A DNA stretch of 64,000 bases from DATBSK01 sp964501785. Lineage in GTDB: Bacteria; Actinomycetota; Acidimicrobiia; IMCC26256; PALSA-555. Below the pieces are notes generated by a model. The model ran no database searches and was not told the DNA's origin. It worked only from the letters and a program-made list of their open reading frames with translations. A program made the position numbers and the translations under genes. How positions within the stretch are numbered: the stretch's first letter is position 1; each line of letters starts with the position of its first letter. Below are positions 31,264 through 39,677 of this stretch, piece by piece. The DNA is taken from positions 62,001-126,000 of the forward strand of contig CAZCUD010000008.1 in NCBI GenBank assembly GCA_964501785.1, given 5' to 3'.

Positions 31264-32841
31264 ATGGCAGACGCGCTCACCGTCAAGCGCTGGCTCCGCG
31301 TCCTCGGAGCCGAGCTCGACCGTCGCCGTTACACGATTCGCAAGCTCGACCGCTACTACGACGGTGACCACGACGCACCCGAGCACATCAAGCAGGTCAA
31401 GCTCGAGCCGGAATACAAGCTGCTTCTCAAGCAGTCGATCACCAACTGGCCGCAGCTCATCGTCTCCGCGGTCGAGGAGCGCTGCATTCCGCAGGGCATC
31501 CGCTTCGGCGGCGAGCTCGATCAGCAGGCGTGGGACGTCTGGCAACGCAACTACCTCGACGCCGACTGCCAGACGCTCCACACGTCGGCGTTCACCGACG
31601 GCCGCGCCGGCGCTGTCGTGTGGGCCGACCCGAAGAACGATGGCAAGGCCCTCGTCACCTACGAGCACGCCTCGAACCTCATCGTCGCCTACGAGCCCGG
31701 CTCCCGTCGTCGGCGCGCGGCAGCGCTGCGTCGCTGGCAGGACGACGACGAGACCTGGCACGCGACGCTCTACCTGCCCGACGGGCTCTACAAGTTCAGC
31801 GGCCCGAAGGGTGCCGCGCCGCCGTCGATCGAGGCGTGGAAGCCTCGCGAGGTCGCGGGCGAGGACTGGCCGCTCGACAACCCGCTCAAGGTCGTGACGG
31901 CCGTCGAGTTCGCCGTGAACCGGTCGCTGCGGCCATGCCGCGGACCGTTCGTGCACGCACGCGGCGAGTTCGAGGGCGTGCTCCCCGTGATCGACCGGAT
32001 CAACACCACGATCTTCGCCGAGCTTCTAGCCCAGGCGTACGCGTCGTTTCCCGTGCGCGCCCTCCTCGGCGAGCCGATCAAGTGGCTCAAGGACGCCGAG
32101 GGCGAGCTCGTGCGCGACGCCGACGGCAAGCCGACGGCACTGCCGCCCTTCAAGAAGCTCGCGGTCGACCGCTTCCTCCAGATCGAGAACAAGGACGCGA
32201 AGATTCAGCAGCTCGAGGGCTCGGACCTGGACAACTACATCAAGGCCGCCGAGTCGCACATCCGCCACCTCGCCGCGGTGACCAAGACGCCGCCGCAGTA
32301 CCTCCTCGGTGAGCTCGTCAACATCTCGGCCGACGGCATGAAGGTCGCCGAGTCGAACCTTCTCTCGAAGGTCCGCTCGCATATGCGGGTGCTCGGCGAG
32401 GACCACGAAGAGGTGACCCGCATTGGCCTCATGGTCGAAGGGCGCGACGCCGGGTCGGTTGTGGACGCGGAGCTCCTCTGGAAGAACCCCGAGATTCGCT
32501 CCGACGCGCAGCTCGCCGACGCGACCTTGAAGCTCAAGGACGTCCTGCCTTGGCGGATGCAGATGGAGTACCTCGGATACTCCGACAAGGAGATCGCCCG
32601 CGCCGAGGAGCTCCGCGGGGACGACGTCTTCGCTGCGGTTGCTAGTGGCACCGGTGGGACTGCTGCCGACGCGGCCGACCTGAAGGCGAAGGCTGACGCG
32701 ATGGGTGCGCTGATCCGCTCCGGCGTCGAGCCGAAGGAAGCGGCGCAGACCGTCGGGCTCGGCGAGCTCGCGTTCACCGGAGCCGTTCCCGTCTCGCTGC
32801 GCCTCCCAACCGCGGAGGCCGGCGCGCTCGAGGACGCCTAG
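31264..32841 (+). CDS. Phage portal protein (SPP1 gp6-like)
   Basis: 525 residues. Characteristic blocks: IRKLDRYYDGDHDAPEHIKQ near the N-terminus, NWPQLIVSAVEERCIPQGIR, AFTDGRAGAVVWADPKNDGK, and later KTPPQYLLGELVNISADGMK with AESNLLSKV, a hallmark of actinophage portals. The C-terminus is Ala/Gly-rich. The dodecameric portal forms the DNA gate and head-tail junction. ATG follows GAGGTG; it lies eight bases after the large terminase gene. Confidence 0.92.
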   Translation: MADALTVKRWLRVLGAELDRRRYTIRKLDRYYDGDHDAPEHIKQVKLEPEYKLLLKQSITNWPQLIVSAVEERCIPQGIRFGGELDQQAWDVWQRNYLDADCQTLHTSAFTDGRAGAVVWADPKNDGKALVTYEHASNLIVAYEPGSRRRRAAALRRWQDDDETWHATLYLPDGLYKFSGPKGAAPPSIEAWKPREVAGEDWPLDNPLKVVTAVEFAVNRSLRPCRGPFVHARGEFEGVLPVIDRINTTIFAELLAQAYASFPVRALLGEPIKWLKDAEGELVRDADGKPTALPPFKKLAVDRFLQIENKDAKIQQLEGSDLDNYIKAAESHIRHLAAVTKTPPQYLLGELVNISADGMKVAESNLLSKVRSHMRVLGEDHEEVTRIGLMVEGRDAGSVVDAELLWKNPEIRSDAQLADATLKLKDVLPWRMQMEYLGYSDKEIARAEELRGDDVFAAVASGTGGTAADAADLKAKADAMGALIRSGVEPKEAAQTVGLGELAFTGAVPVSLRLPTAEAGALEDA

Positions 32842-33585
32842 GTGGCCCTCGTTGACGAGCACCGCCGCGCTCTGGCGCGAGTGCGGCGCGCGACGAGTCT
32901 CCGCGTCGGCAGAGCTTGGGTCGAGCTCGGTTCCTACGACGAGTCCGATGTCGCCCCGTTCGTCAGGCGCGTCGCTCCAGTCGTGCATGCAGCGCAGGAG
33001 CGGGCTGTGTCACTCACCGTCGCCTACCTCAAGAGGCGCATCGGGGGCAACGTCCCGCCTGTCGACATTGCCGCCGTCACTGATGCAGCCGCGCGCAACG
33101 GCACTGCCCTGGCGGACGTCTATCGGCGACCGTTCGTGACCGTTTGGGCCGCGCTCGCCGCTGGCACGGACTGGTCGATGGCCGTTGCCGCTGGTGGAGC
33201 ACGCGCCCGAAGCGCTGCGGACACCGACGTTCAGCTCGCGTTCAGGGCGTCGGCTCGCGAGATCATGGATCGAGACTCGCGAGTCGTCGGCTACATGCGG
33301 GTCCCGAGTGGCAATGCGTGCGAGTTGTGCCTCATGGCCTCGACGCAGCGTTACCGCACCGGCGACCTCATGCCGATCCACAACCACTGCGGCTGCGACG
33401 TCGAGCCGATCCTCGGCGACCGAGACCCCGGTCACGTCATCGACCGGGAGCTGCTCGACGCCCTCAAGGTCGAGGACGCCGTCGCCGCCCGCGAGCTCGT
33501 CCGTGAACGCCTCGGCGTCGAGGATCACGGCGAGCTCGGGCCAGTGCTGACCGTCGCCGGTCAGCACTTCGACGATCTGTCGTAA
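32842..33585 (+). CDS. MuF-like minor head protein
   Basis: 247 residues, starting with GTG directly after the portal stop. A helical N-terminus is followed by the Cys/His motif VPSGNACELCLMASTQRYRT, IHNHCGCDVEPILGD, which matches the C-terminal minor-head (MuF/VG15-type) signature found after portals. Such proteins are injected or help head assembly. The C-terminal tail is short, so no toxin or protease domain is fused. Confidence 0.82.
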   Translation: MALVDEHRRALARVRRATSLRVGRAWVELGSYDESDVAPFVRRVAPVVHAAQERAVSLTVAYLKRRIGGNVPPVDIAAVTDAAARNGTALADVYRRPFVTVWAALAAGTDWSMAVAAGGARARSAADTDVQLAFRASAREIMDRDSRVVGYMRVPSGNACELCLMASTQRYRTGDLMPIHNHCGCDVEPILGDRDPGHVIDRELLDALKVEDAVAARELVRERLGVEDHGELGPVLTVAGQHFDDLS

Positions 33586-33592
33586 CCCCATC

Positions 33593-33608
33593 GGTGCCGC
33601 ACGGCACC
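33593..33608 (+). repeat. GCAC-loop hairpin before scaffold gene
   Basis: GGTGCC-GCAC-GGCACC: 6-bp stem and GCAC loop, 18 nt upstream of the scaffold ATG and just before its AGGAGG. Same loop as hairpins at 34349, 34374, 39565, 39595 and 40308. Confidence 0.6.
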
Positions 33609-33625
33609 CGCACCTAGGAGGCCGC

Positions 33626-34330
33626 ATGGCCGAGCTTCTGCGATCCCTGTTCCCGCTCTTCTTCTTCGCACCCGACGACGGCGGTGGCTCCGGCTCCGGC
33701 GGCGACGGTGGCTCCGGTGACGGAGGCGATGGAGGTGACGGCGGCTCCGGTGGTGACGGAGGCGACGACGGCGCGGGCGATGGCGGCGACGGAGGGCCTG
33801 CCAGCGGCGGCGACAAGACCGACTGGCAGGCCGAATCGCGCAAGCACGAGCGGCGCTGGAAGGACCGCGACAAGAAGATCAGCGAGCTCGAGAAGCAGCT
33901 CAAGGAGCGCGAGGACGCCGATCTGAACGACGTCGACAAGGCGATCAGGGACGCACGCGAGGAGGCAGCGCGGGAGGCCCGCGAGGCCGCGCAGTCCGAC
34001 GTTCGCGACGACCGGCTCGAAGCGGCAGTCTCTCGTCTCGCTGCCGGGAGGTTCGCCGACATCGACGACGCACTGCTCCGGGTCCAAGCGGCCATCCGTC
34101 GCGGCGAGGACCTCTCCCCCGATGACGTGTTCACCGACGACAACCGCGTCAACAACGACGTCGTCAAGGAGTACCTCGACAAGCTCCTCACCGAGAAGAA
34201 GCACCTCGCCACCGGAGCCGGAACCGTCCAGGGCGATGGCGACGGCGGCAAGGGCGGCGACGGCGGCGGGAAGGGCCTCGGCGAGATGTCGGTCGAGGAG
34301 CACCTCAAGCGTCAGCGCGGCGGCGAGTAG
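33626..34330 (+). CDS. Capsid scaffolding protein
   Basis: 234 residues. A hydrophobic start (MAELLRSLFPLFFFAP) leads to a long Gly/Asp/Ser-rich stretch (residues 17-60), then a coiled-coil region (AESRKHERRWKDRDKKISEL, EKQLKERED) and a Lys-rich end, the usual make-up of siphovirus scaffolds placed between MuF and the capsid gene. It guides capsid assembly and is removed afterwards. ATG follows AGGAGG. The Gly/Asp stretch is unusually long for this group. Confidence 0.82.
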   Translation: MAELLRSLFPLFFFAPDDGGGSGSGGDGGSGDGGDGGDGGSGGDGGDDGAGDGGDGGPASGGDKTDWQAESRKHERRWKDRDKKISELEKQLKEREDADLNDVDKAIRDAREEAAREAREAAQSDVRDDRLEAAVSRLAAGRFADIDDALLRVQAAIRRGEDLSPDDVFTDDNRVNNDVVKEYLDKLLTEKKHLATGAGTVQGDGDGGKGGDGGGKGLGEMSVEEHLKRQRGGE

Positions 34331-34348
34331 CCGCCAACAGCGATCTCA

Positions 34349-34387
34349 GCGCCGCACGGCGCACCCCGTTCCCTCGCCGCACGGCGA
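34349..34387 (+). repeat. Tandem GCAC-loop hairpins before the capsid gene
   Basis: Two hairpins: GCGCC-GCAC-GGCGC at 34349-34362 and TCGCC-GCAC-GGCGA at 34374-34387. Both lie in the 87-nt gap between scaffold and capsid genes, upstream of the capsid AGGAGG. The stems differ but the loop and CC/GG closing pairs are identical. Confidence 0.6.
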
Positions 34388-34417
34388 ATCCGCACACTCA
34401 ACAGGAGGTCGGCCGCC

Positions 34418-35386
34418 GTGCCGAACACGATCATCACTCCCGACGTCATCGCCCGCGCGGCGCTGGCGACCCTCTACAACTCGACCGTCCTCGCGCAGCT
34501 CGTGTACCGCGACTACGACGAGGACTTCGCAGGCAAGCAGGGCGACACCATCACGGTCCGCACCCCGGCGATCTTCGAGGCCAAGGAGTTCGACCGCGAC
34601 GCCGGCATCGAGGTCCAGACCATCACCGAGGGCTCGTTCCCGGTGGTGCTGGACAAGATCGTCGACGTCTCGTTCGAGGTCACGACCGAGGAGCTCACCC
34701 TCGAGATCGACAAGTTCGAGGAGCGGGTGATGAACCCGGCGATGGAGGCCATCGTCCAGAAGGTCGACACCGACATCGCCCAGGCGCTCGTCGCCGCGGC
34801 GAGTGCGGGCGCGTCGCCGCCGTTCCAGGCTGGCGGCGGCGTCGTCGAGCTCGCCGACTCGGCGCTGGCGCGCACGGTGCCGATCGGCGCCCGGACCCGC
34901 CTGAGCCGCAAGCGGCTCCCGGCGACCGAGCGCTACGCGGTGTACGCGCCCGAGGCGACCGAGCAGCTCCTCACCGACGACCTGTTCGTCCGTGCCGACG
35001 CGCGCGGCGACACGGACGGTCTGCGGGAGGCGTCGATCGGCCGCAAGTTCGGCATCGACCACTTCGAGTCCCAGGTGCTCGGCCAGGGCGCGGACGTGAT
35101 CGGTGCGGAGGAGGACCCCGACGGCACCAAGGCCGGGGTCGCAGCGGACGGCGTCGCGTTCCACCGCACCGCGGTGGCGCTCGTCTCCCGCACCCTCGCG
35201 CTGCCGATGGGCAAGACCTCCGAGCAGGCGGCCATCGCGTCCTACAAGGGCTTCGGCCTGCGGGTCGTGCAGGACTACGACATCGACAAGAAGAAGGACG
35301 TCGTGTCGCTGGACTTCCTGTACGGCCTCAAGGCGACGCGGCCGCAGGGCGCGGTCGAGCTCGACTTCGGGCTCGCCGGCTCCTGA
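34418..35386 (+). CDS. Major capsid protein
   Basis: 322 residues. It starts PNTIITPDVIARAALATLYN and contains QLVYRDYDEDFAGKQGDTIT, VRTPAIFEAKEFDR, VSFEVTTEELTLEIDKFEER and VMNPAMEAIVQKVDTDIAQA, which fit the P22-coat-like HK97-fold capsids of actinophages. It ends in a beta-rich region (GLRVVQDYDIDKKKDVVSLD). Position after the scaffold and a strong AGGAGG site support high expression. GTG start. Confidence 0.9.
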   Translation: MPNTIITPDVIARAALATLYNSTVLAQLVYRDYDEDFAGKQGDTITVRTPAIFEAKEFDRDAGIEVQTITEGSFPVVLDKIVDVSFEVTTEELTLEIDKFEERVMNPAMEAIVQKVDTDIAQALVAAASAGASPPFQAGGGVVELADSALARTVPIGARTRLSRKRLPATERYAVYAPEATEQLLTDDLFVRADARGDTDGLREASIGRKFGIDHFESQVLGQGADVIGAEEDPDGTKAGVAADGVAFHRTAVALVSRTLALPMGKTSEQAAIASYKGFGLRVVQDYDIDKKKDVVSLDFLYGLKATRPQGAVELDFGLAGS

Positions 35387-35390
35387 GCCC

Positions 35391-35861
35391 ATGACGTCGC
35401 AGGGTGACCCCTCGGGCTCCGGCCTGGGGGGTCACTCGCGCGTCGTCTACACGGGCGGCGTGTTCGACCTCCTGCACGTCGGGCACCTCCGGCGGATCAG
35501 GGGCGCACGCGGGCTCGGATCGTGGCTCGTCGTCGGTGTGCAGACCGACGAGGCGGTCCTCGCGTCGAAGGGCCACCGGCCGCTCCTGACGACCGAGGAG
35601 CGCGTCGAGCAGATCGACGCGCTCGGGTGGGCCGACGAGATCGTCACCTACCACTCGGGAACCGACGGCCGGATCATCGAAGCGGTCCGACCCGATGTGT
35701 TCGTTCACGGGCAGGAGTGGCTCGAGGAAGCCGACCGAAGCGCAGTGCTCGCGCGCCTCGCACTGTGCAACGCCGAGGTGATCCTCCTGCCCCGCACGCC
35801 TGGTGTGTCCAGCAGCGACATCCGAAGGAGAGCAGCCGATGCGGAGAGCGCGTCCCTCTGA
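35391..35861 (+). CDS. TagD/RfaE-type cytidylyltransferase in the structural operon
   Basis: 156 residues. Motif YTGGVFDLLHVGHLRRI holds the HxGH of nucleotidyltransferases; LVVGVQTDEAV, KGHRPLLTTEERVEQIDAL and VILLPRTPGVSSSDIRRR (the second nucleotide-binding motif) complete a TagD-like domain. It would transfer a nucleotide to a phosphorylated sugar or polyol such as glycerol-3-phosphate; the exact substrate cannot be read. It starts four nt after the capsid stop and is followed by a GNAT and a glycosyltransferase gene, suggesting a role in virion glycosylation. Confidence 0.8.
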   Translation: MTSQGDPSGSGLGGHSRVVYTGGVFDLLHVGHLRRIRGARGLGSWLVVGVQTDEAVLASKGHRPLLTTEERVEQIDALGWADEIVTYHSGTDGRIIEAVRPDVFVHGQEWLEEADRSAVLARLALCNAEVILLPRTPGVSSSDIRRRAADAESASL

Positions 35862-36273
35862 CCTGCCGAGCGTGAATCGGCTCCTCGCGGAGTTCGACCG
35901 CGAGGCGACCACGTGGGACCTCTCCGACCCCGACCTGATCGTCGTGATCGACGACGAGGGCCTGGCGCTCGCTGCGGTGTACGTCTCGCGGGACCTCGGG
36001 CGCTACACGGCGCACTGCACGAGCCTCGTCGTCGCGCCAGCCGCGCGAGGCCGCGGGCTGGCGAAGCAAGCGATGCGAGCGATCGCCGACGAGGCGCAGG
36101 CGTTCGCCGACCGCTACAAGCAGCGGATGCGCGTGTTCGGCTACTCGAACCCGTCGCGGGCTGCGTCCATCCACATCCTCGAACAGCTCGGGTGGCAGCA
36201 CCTCGGCGAAGCGATCGGGGACCGCGGCTCGCACCTGTGGGCCATCGACCTCGAACCGCGGGTGGTCGCGTGA
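35839..36273 (+). CDS. GNAT-family N-acetyltransferase
   Basis: 144 residues. The acetyl-CoA motif A is TSLVVAPAARGRGLAKQAMR (R/Q-x-x-G-x-G/A form: RGRGLA), followed by VFGYSNPSRAASIHILEQLG for motif B. Start MRRARPSDLPSVNRL is the usual GNAT N-terminus. ATG at 35839 follows AAGGAG and lies inside the end of the cytidylyltransferase gene. It probably acetylates an amino-sugar or a protein amine in the same pathway. Confidence 0.8.
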   Translation: MRRARPSDLPSVNRLLAEFDREATTWDLSDPDLIVVIDDEGLALAAVYVSRDLGRYTAHCTSLVVAPAARGRGLAKQAMRAIADEAQAFADRYKQRMRVFGYSNPSRAASIHILEQLGWQHLGEAIGDRGSHLWAIDLEPRVVA

Positions 36274-37964
36274 TGCGAGTCATCATCTGCGCCCAGGGCG
36301 GCGTCGAGGGCGGCACAGACCGCCGGGGCCGGCCCCGCTGGCAGCTCGGCGGCAAGGCGCCCTACCTCGACACGCCCAAGCAGCTCGTCGAGATCGACGG
36401 CGAAGCGCTCGTGCACCGCACCGTCCGGCTTCTCCGAGAGCGCGGGATCACCGACATCATCGTCACCGCGACCGACGACCGCTTCATCGCTGACGGCGCC
36501 CGTCGGGTCGAGCTCGACAACCCGGCGCCCGTGCCGAACGGCCTCAACTGCTTCTACGCGACGCAACCCCTGTGGGCCGAGGACGACCGGACCTGCATCA
36601 TGTTCGGCGACGTGTTCTACACCGACGCGGCGATCGACACGATCACGTCGCACTCGAGCGACGACTACCACGTGTTCCGCCGACCCGGCCCGAGCGAGGT
36701 CACCGGGTGCCAGTGGGATGAGCCGTTCGCCATCACGTTCGGCCGTCACGAGTGGACTCGCATCCTCAAGGTCGCCGACGAGCTGCGGGTGAAGCTTCCC
36801 CGCGCCCGCAAGCCGCACGTCTGGATGCACCTCGCGATGATGGGCGGCCTCACGTCCTTCATGGTCGGTGATGCCGTCAAGGAGAACGTCGCGTCGGTCC
36901 CCGGTCAGACGCACATCGACGACTGGACCGACGACATCGACACCCCCCTCGACTGGCGGCGGTTCGTCGGCCGCTACTACCGGGACAAGCTCAACATCGT
37001 CGTCATCGTCCCGTGGGCCGAAGAGGACGAATGGCGCAGCCGCTCCCGTGCCTTCACCCGCGCATGGTGGGAGTCGCTCGGCGTCCCGGTGATCGAGGGC
37101 GAGGATCGCACCGGTGGCCGGTGGTGCAACCGCTCGGCCGCACGCAACGACGCTGTCCGGCAGGCGAACGAGCTCGTGCCCGAGTGGGAGGTCGCGTTCC
37201 TCGCGGACGCCGACACGATCGTCCTGCACGACCAGGCCGTCGCCGCCTGCCACCTCGCACTCGCGACCGATCGACTCGTGCTCGCGTTCGACGACTACCG
37301 CCGGATGCAACCCAACCCGACGCGGCTCGTGCTCGATGGCCGGCTCGACATGGGCGTCGTCGCTGACCGCCGCCGAGCGCTTCAGGGCGCCCGTGCCTTC
37401 CCCCACCACGCCTCCGGCGCAGCCGCGGTCTCACGAGGCGTGTGGGAGTCCGTGGGCGGCTTCGACGAGCGCTTCACCTCGTGGGGTGGCGAGGATCGCG
37501 CCTTCTGGCTCGCGTGCAACACCCTGCACGGAGAAGCCGACCGCGTCGACGGCGCAGCGTGGCACCTCTACCACGACCGCGCCGTCGACAAGGACCGCAA
37601 CCTCCCCGAGTACCACTCGAACGTGTCGCTCGGGATGCGGTACAAGGCCGCCGCAGGCGTCAAGCACAAGGCGGGCGTGCTCCCCGCGCTCGAGCGCGTG
37701 CACGACCCCGACCCCGACGAGATGCTCGCCATCATGCGCGAGACCGGCGGGCCGCTCGCGTTCGCCACCGGTGGCGCGCTCCCGACCGCGACGCCGGTCG
37801 CGGTTCTGCCCGGCGAGGTCGTCCGCGCGCCCAGGGCGTGTGACGGTGAGATCACCCGAGGGCCGAACAAGGGCACGCCGCGACGTGGCACCAAGGCCGG
37901 GTACGACGCGCACCGCCGCGCCGGCGAAGAGCCGTGCGGCGAGTGCGCCGACTGGAAGGGATGA
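36273..37964 (+). CDS. Fused nucleotidyltransferase-glycosyltransferase
   Basis: 563 residues. The N-terminal third (1-230) is a sugar nucleotidyltransferase: KAPYLDTPKQLVEIDGEALV, TDIIVTATDDRF and CIMFGDVFYTDAAID. The middle (about 245-480) is a GT-A glycosyltransferase with AFLADADTIV (DxD near residue 312) and GGFDERFTSWGGEDRAFWLA, the galactosyltransferase-like acceptor motif. A C-terminal 45-residue module (RRGTKAGYDAHRRAGEEPCG, ECADWKG) carries a Cys pair. It could both activate and transfer a sugar. Starts at the stop of the GNAT gene (TGATG). A virion protein is the likely acceptor. Confidence 0.8.
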   Translation: MRVIICAQGGVEGGTDRRGRPRWQLGGKAPYLDTPKQLVEIDGEALVHRTVRLLRERGITDIIVTATDDRFIADGARRVELDNPAPVPNGLNCFYATQPLWAEDDRTCIMFGDVFYTDAAIDTITSHSSDDYHVFRRPGPSEVTGCQWDEPFAITFGRHEWTRILKVADELRVKLPRARKPHVWMHLAMMGGLTSFMVGDAVKENVASVPGQTHIDDWTDDIDTPLDWRRFVGRYYRDKLNIVVIVPWAEEDEWRSRSRAFTRAWWESLGVPVIEGEDRTGGRWCNRSAARNDAVRQANELVPEWEVAFLADADTIVLHDQAVAACHLALATDRLVLAFDDYRRMQPNPTRLVLDGRLDMGVVADRRRALQGARAFPHHASGAAAVSRGVWESVGGFDERFTSWGGEDRAFWLACNTLHGEADRVDGAAWHLYHDRAVDKDRNLPEYHSNVSLGMRYKAAAGVKHKAGVLPALERVHDPDPDEMLAIMRETGGPLAFATGGALPTATPVAVLPGEVVRAPRACDGEITRGPNKGTPRRGTKAGYDAHRRAGEEPCGECADWKG

Positions 37965-37967
37965 CCG

Positions 37968-38396
37968 GTGGCCTTCGCGACCCCCGCCGAGCTCGGCGCC
38001 CTCCTCGGCGAGACCATCGCCGTCGACGACCCGCGCGCGACCCTGCTCCTCGACCTCGCGACCGGCAAGATCGCGTCGGCCGTCGGCATGAACGACGCGT
38101 GGGCTGACGCGCTGGACCCCGTGCCGAAGGCGCTCAAGGGCGTCTGCCTCAGCGTCGCAGCGCGAGTGTGGTCGAACCCCGAGTCGCTGCGGTCGCTGCA
38201 AGAGCAGCTCGGTTCCTTCCAGGAGGCCCGTACCTTCGCCATCATCGGCCTCGAGCTCACCGACTCCGAGCGGCAGGACGCGATCGCTGCCGTTGGTCTC
38301 GACACCACGGCGGCGCCACGAGCCGAATCGTGGATGACCGACCTCTACGACCCCGACCGGGTCGTGCTCGACACCAACGAGCTGGAGATCGGGTGA
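37968..38396 (+). CDS. Head-tail connector protein (gp6/gp15-like)
   Basis: 142 residues from GTG at 37968. Starts FATPAELGALLGETIAVDDP, then ATLLLDLATGKIASAVGM and AARVWSNPESLRSLQEQLGS, the helical pattern of HK97 gp6-type adaptors. Short C-terminal arm (DPDRVVLDTNELEIG). GTGA overlap with the next gene. Confidence 0.78.
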   Translation: MAFATPAELGALLGETIAVDDPRATLLLDLATGKIASAVGMNDAWADALDPVPKALKGVCLSVAARVWSNPESLRSLQEQLGSFQEARTFAIIGLELTDSERQDAIAAVGLDTTAAPRAESWMTDLYDPDRVVLDTNELEIG

Positions 38397-38800
38397 GCAT
38401 CACCCGCCTGCTCACCACCCCATGCGCGCTCCTCGCAACCCGAGTGCAGCGCGACGAGGACGAGCAGCCGATCACCGACCGCCTCGGCAACGAGGTAGTC
38501 GCCACCGAACGGGTCGAGACCTACAACAACGGTGATCCGCTCCTCTGTCGCTACGAGCCCGCCCGTCGACGAGAGCACGACGAGGCAGGCGAGATCAGCG
38601 AGGACGCCGGACGCGTGTGGCTCCGACCCGACATCGACGTCGCGCACGTCGACGCCATCGACGTCGAAGGCGTCGGCGTCCTCACCGTGGTCGGAGAACC
38701 GGGCCGATGGACCGGACCTCGTCACTCCCGGAACGACCACATCGAGCTCACGGTCGAACGCACCGAGGGCAGCGAGGAACCCGCCGACGAGGAGTCCTGA
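38393..38800 (+). CDS. Head completion / stopper protein
   Basis: 135 residues from GTG at 38393. Beta-rich: RLLTTPCALLATRVQRDEDE, PLLCRYEPARRREHDEAGEI and AGRVWLRPDIDVAHVDAIDV. Size, order and beta content fit SPP1 gp16-like stoppers. Assignment rests mainly on synteny. Confidence 0.65.
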   Translation: MSITRLLTTPCALLATRVQRDEDEQPITDRLGNEVVATERVETYNNGDPLLCRYEPARRREHDEAGEISEDAGRVWLRPDIDVAHVDAIDVEGVGVLTVVGEPGRWTGPRHSRNDHIELTVERTEGSEEPADEES

Positions 38801-38802
38801 CG

Positions 38803-39114
38803 ATGCCTGCTACCTGGGACCCGACCGGCCCGCTCGAAGCGATCCTGAACGGCGAGGGCATCACCTCGAAGGCGACGGAGGAAGCCGCCGAGAAGGTCCG
38901 TCGCCGCACCGAAGCCACCCGCCGGATGCAGTCGGCGCCCTCGAAGTACGGCGAGCTCACCGTCACGAGCAACCCGGACGGCACGGCACGTCTCCAGGCC
39001 GACGGTCCGCTCGCCCACCTCGAAGAGTGGGGCTCGAAGAACAACCCCCCGTACGCGTCGATGCGACGAGCGATCGCGAGCGAGGGCTACTCCTTCAAGG
39101 AGGCCGGCAAGTGA
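38803..39114 (+). CDS. HK97 gp10-like neck/tail protein
   Basis: 103 residues from ATG at 38803. Contains ATEEAAEKVRRRTEATRRMQ, YGELTVTSNPDGTARLQADG and LAHLEEWGSKNNPPYASMRR, the last matching the C-terminal HxEFG-like region of gp10 proteins. GTGA overlap with the next gene. Confidence 0.72.
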   Translation: MPATWDPTGPLEAILNGEGITSKATEEAAEKVRRRTEATRRMQSAPSKYGELTVTSNPDGTARLQADGPLAHLEEWGSKNNPPYASMRRAIASEGYSFKEAGK

Positions 39115-39584
39115 CGACGCTCGGCGACGCGATCGAGGTCCCGTCCGTCGAAGAGCTCCTCGTCGCCTACTTCAAGAGCCGCACCCGTATCGTCGAGCTC
39201 GCTGGTAGCGCGGCGCGCATCGGTTCCCGCCATCCGTCGTCGACCTCGAGCCCCTGGCTGCGGATCATGGCGACACCCAGCACCCCACGCACGCAGCACC
39301 CCCGCGTCTCGATCGACGGCCGCGTCCAGGTCGAGGCGTACGGCAGCAGCGCCGACCCCGCGACCGCACAGGACGAGGCACAACGCCTGATCGAAGCCTG
39401 CGCTGCGGCGCTCGTCGTGATCGACGAGGACCCCGACTTCACCTTCGAGGGCGCGGCGATCACCGACGGGTCGCTCACCACCGACCCGTGGCGGTTCCCC
39501 GACCCGGACTTCACGCCGGCGCGCGAGCGCTACCTCTTCGACGCGTCGATCTCGTTCGTCTGTGACGAGCCGCACGGCTCGTAG
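39111..39584 (+). CDS. Tail terminator protein
   Basis: 157 residues from GTG at 39111. Starts VPSVEELLVAYFKSRTRIVE, then a beta-sheet region (RVSIDGRVQVEAYGSSADPA, ALVVIDEDPDFTF) and ends ERYLFDASISFVCDEPHGS. Pattern and place before the major tail gene fit tail terminators. Its last codons lie inside the hairpin at 39565-39582. Confidence 0.7.
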   Translation: MTTLGDAIEVPSVEELLVAYFKSRTRIVELAGSAARIGSRHPSSTSSPWLRIMATPSTPRTQHPRVSIDGRVQVEAYGSSADPATAQDEAQRLIEACAAALVVIDEDPDFTFEGAAITDGSLTTDPWRFPDPDFTPARERYLFDASISFVCDEPHGS

Positions 39585-39608
39585 CGGTCCCCCCGCCCCG
39601 CACGGGGC
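39565..39608 (+). repeat. Two GCAC-loop hairpins before the major tail gene
   Basis: ACGAGCC-GCAC-GGCTCGT at 39565-39582 spans the stop of the tail terminator gene; GCCCC-GCAC-GGGGC follows at 39595-39608. Both share the GCAC loop with the other virion-gene gaps. Confidence 0.6.
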
Positions 39609-39677
39609 TCGTCCCACCCGAGAGAGCAACCCCGAGCCCGGCGCGCACGCGCGCGCTTCCCAGGAGGCAACACGATC

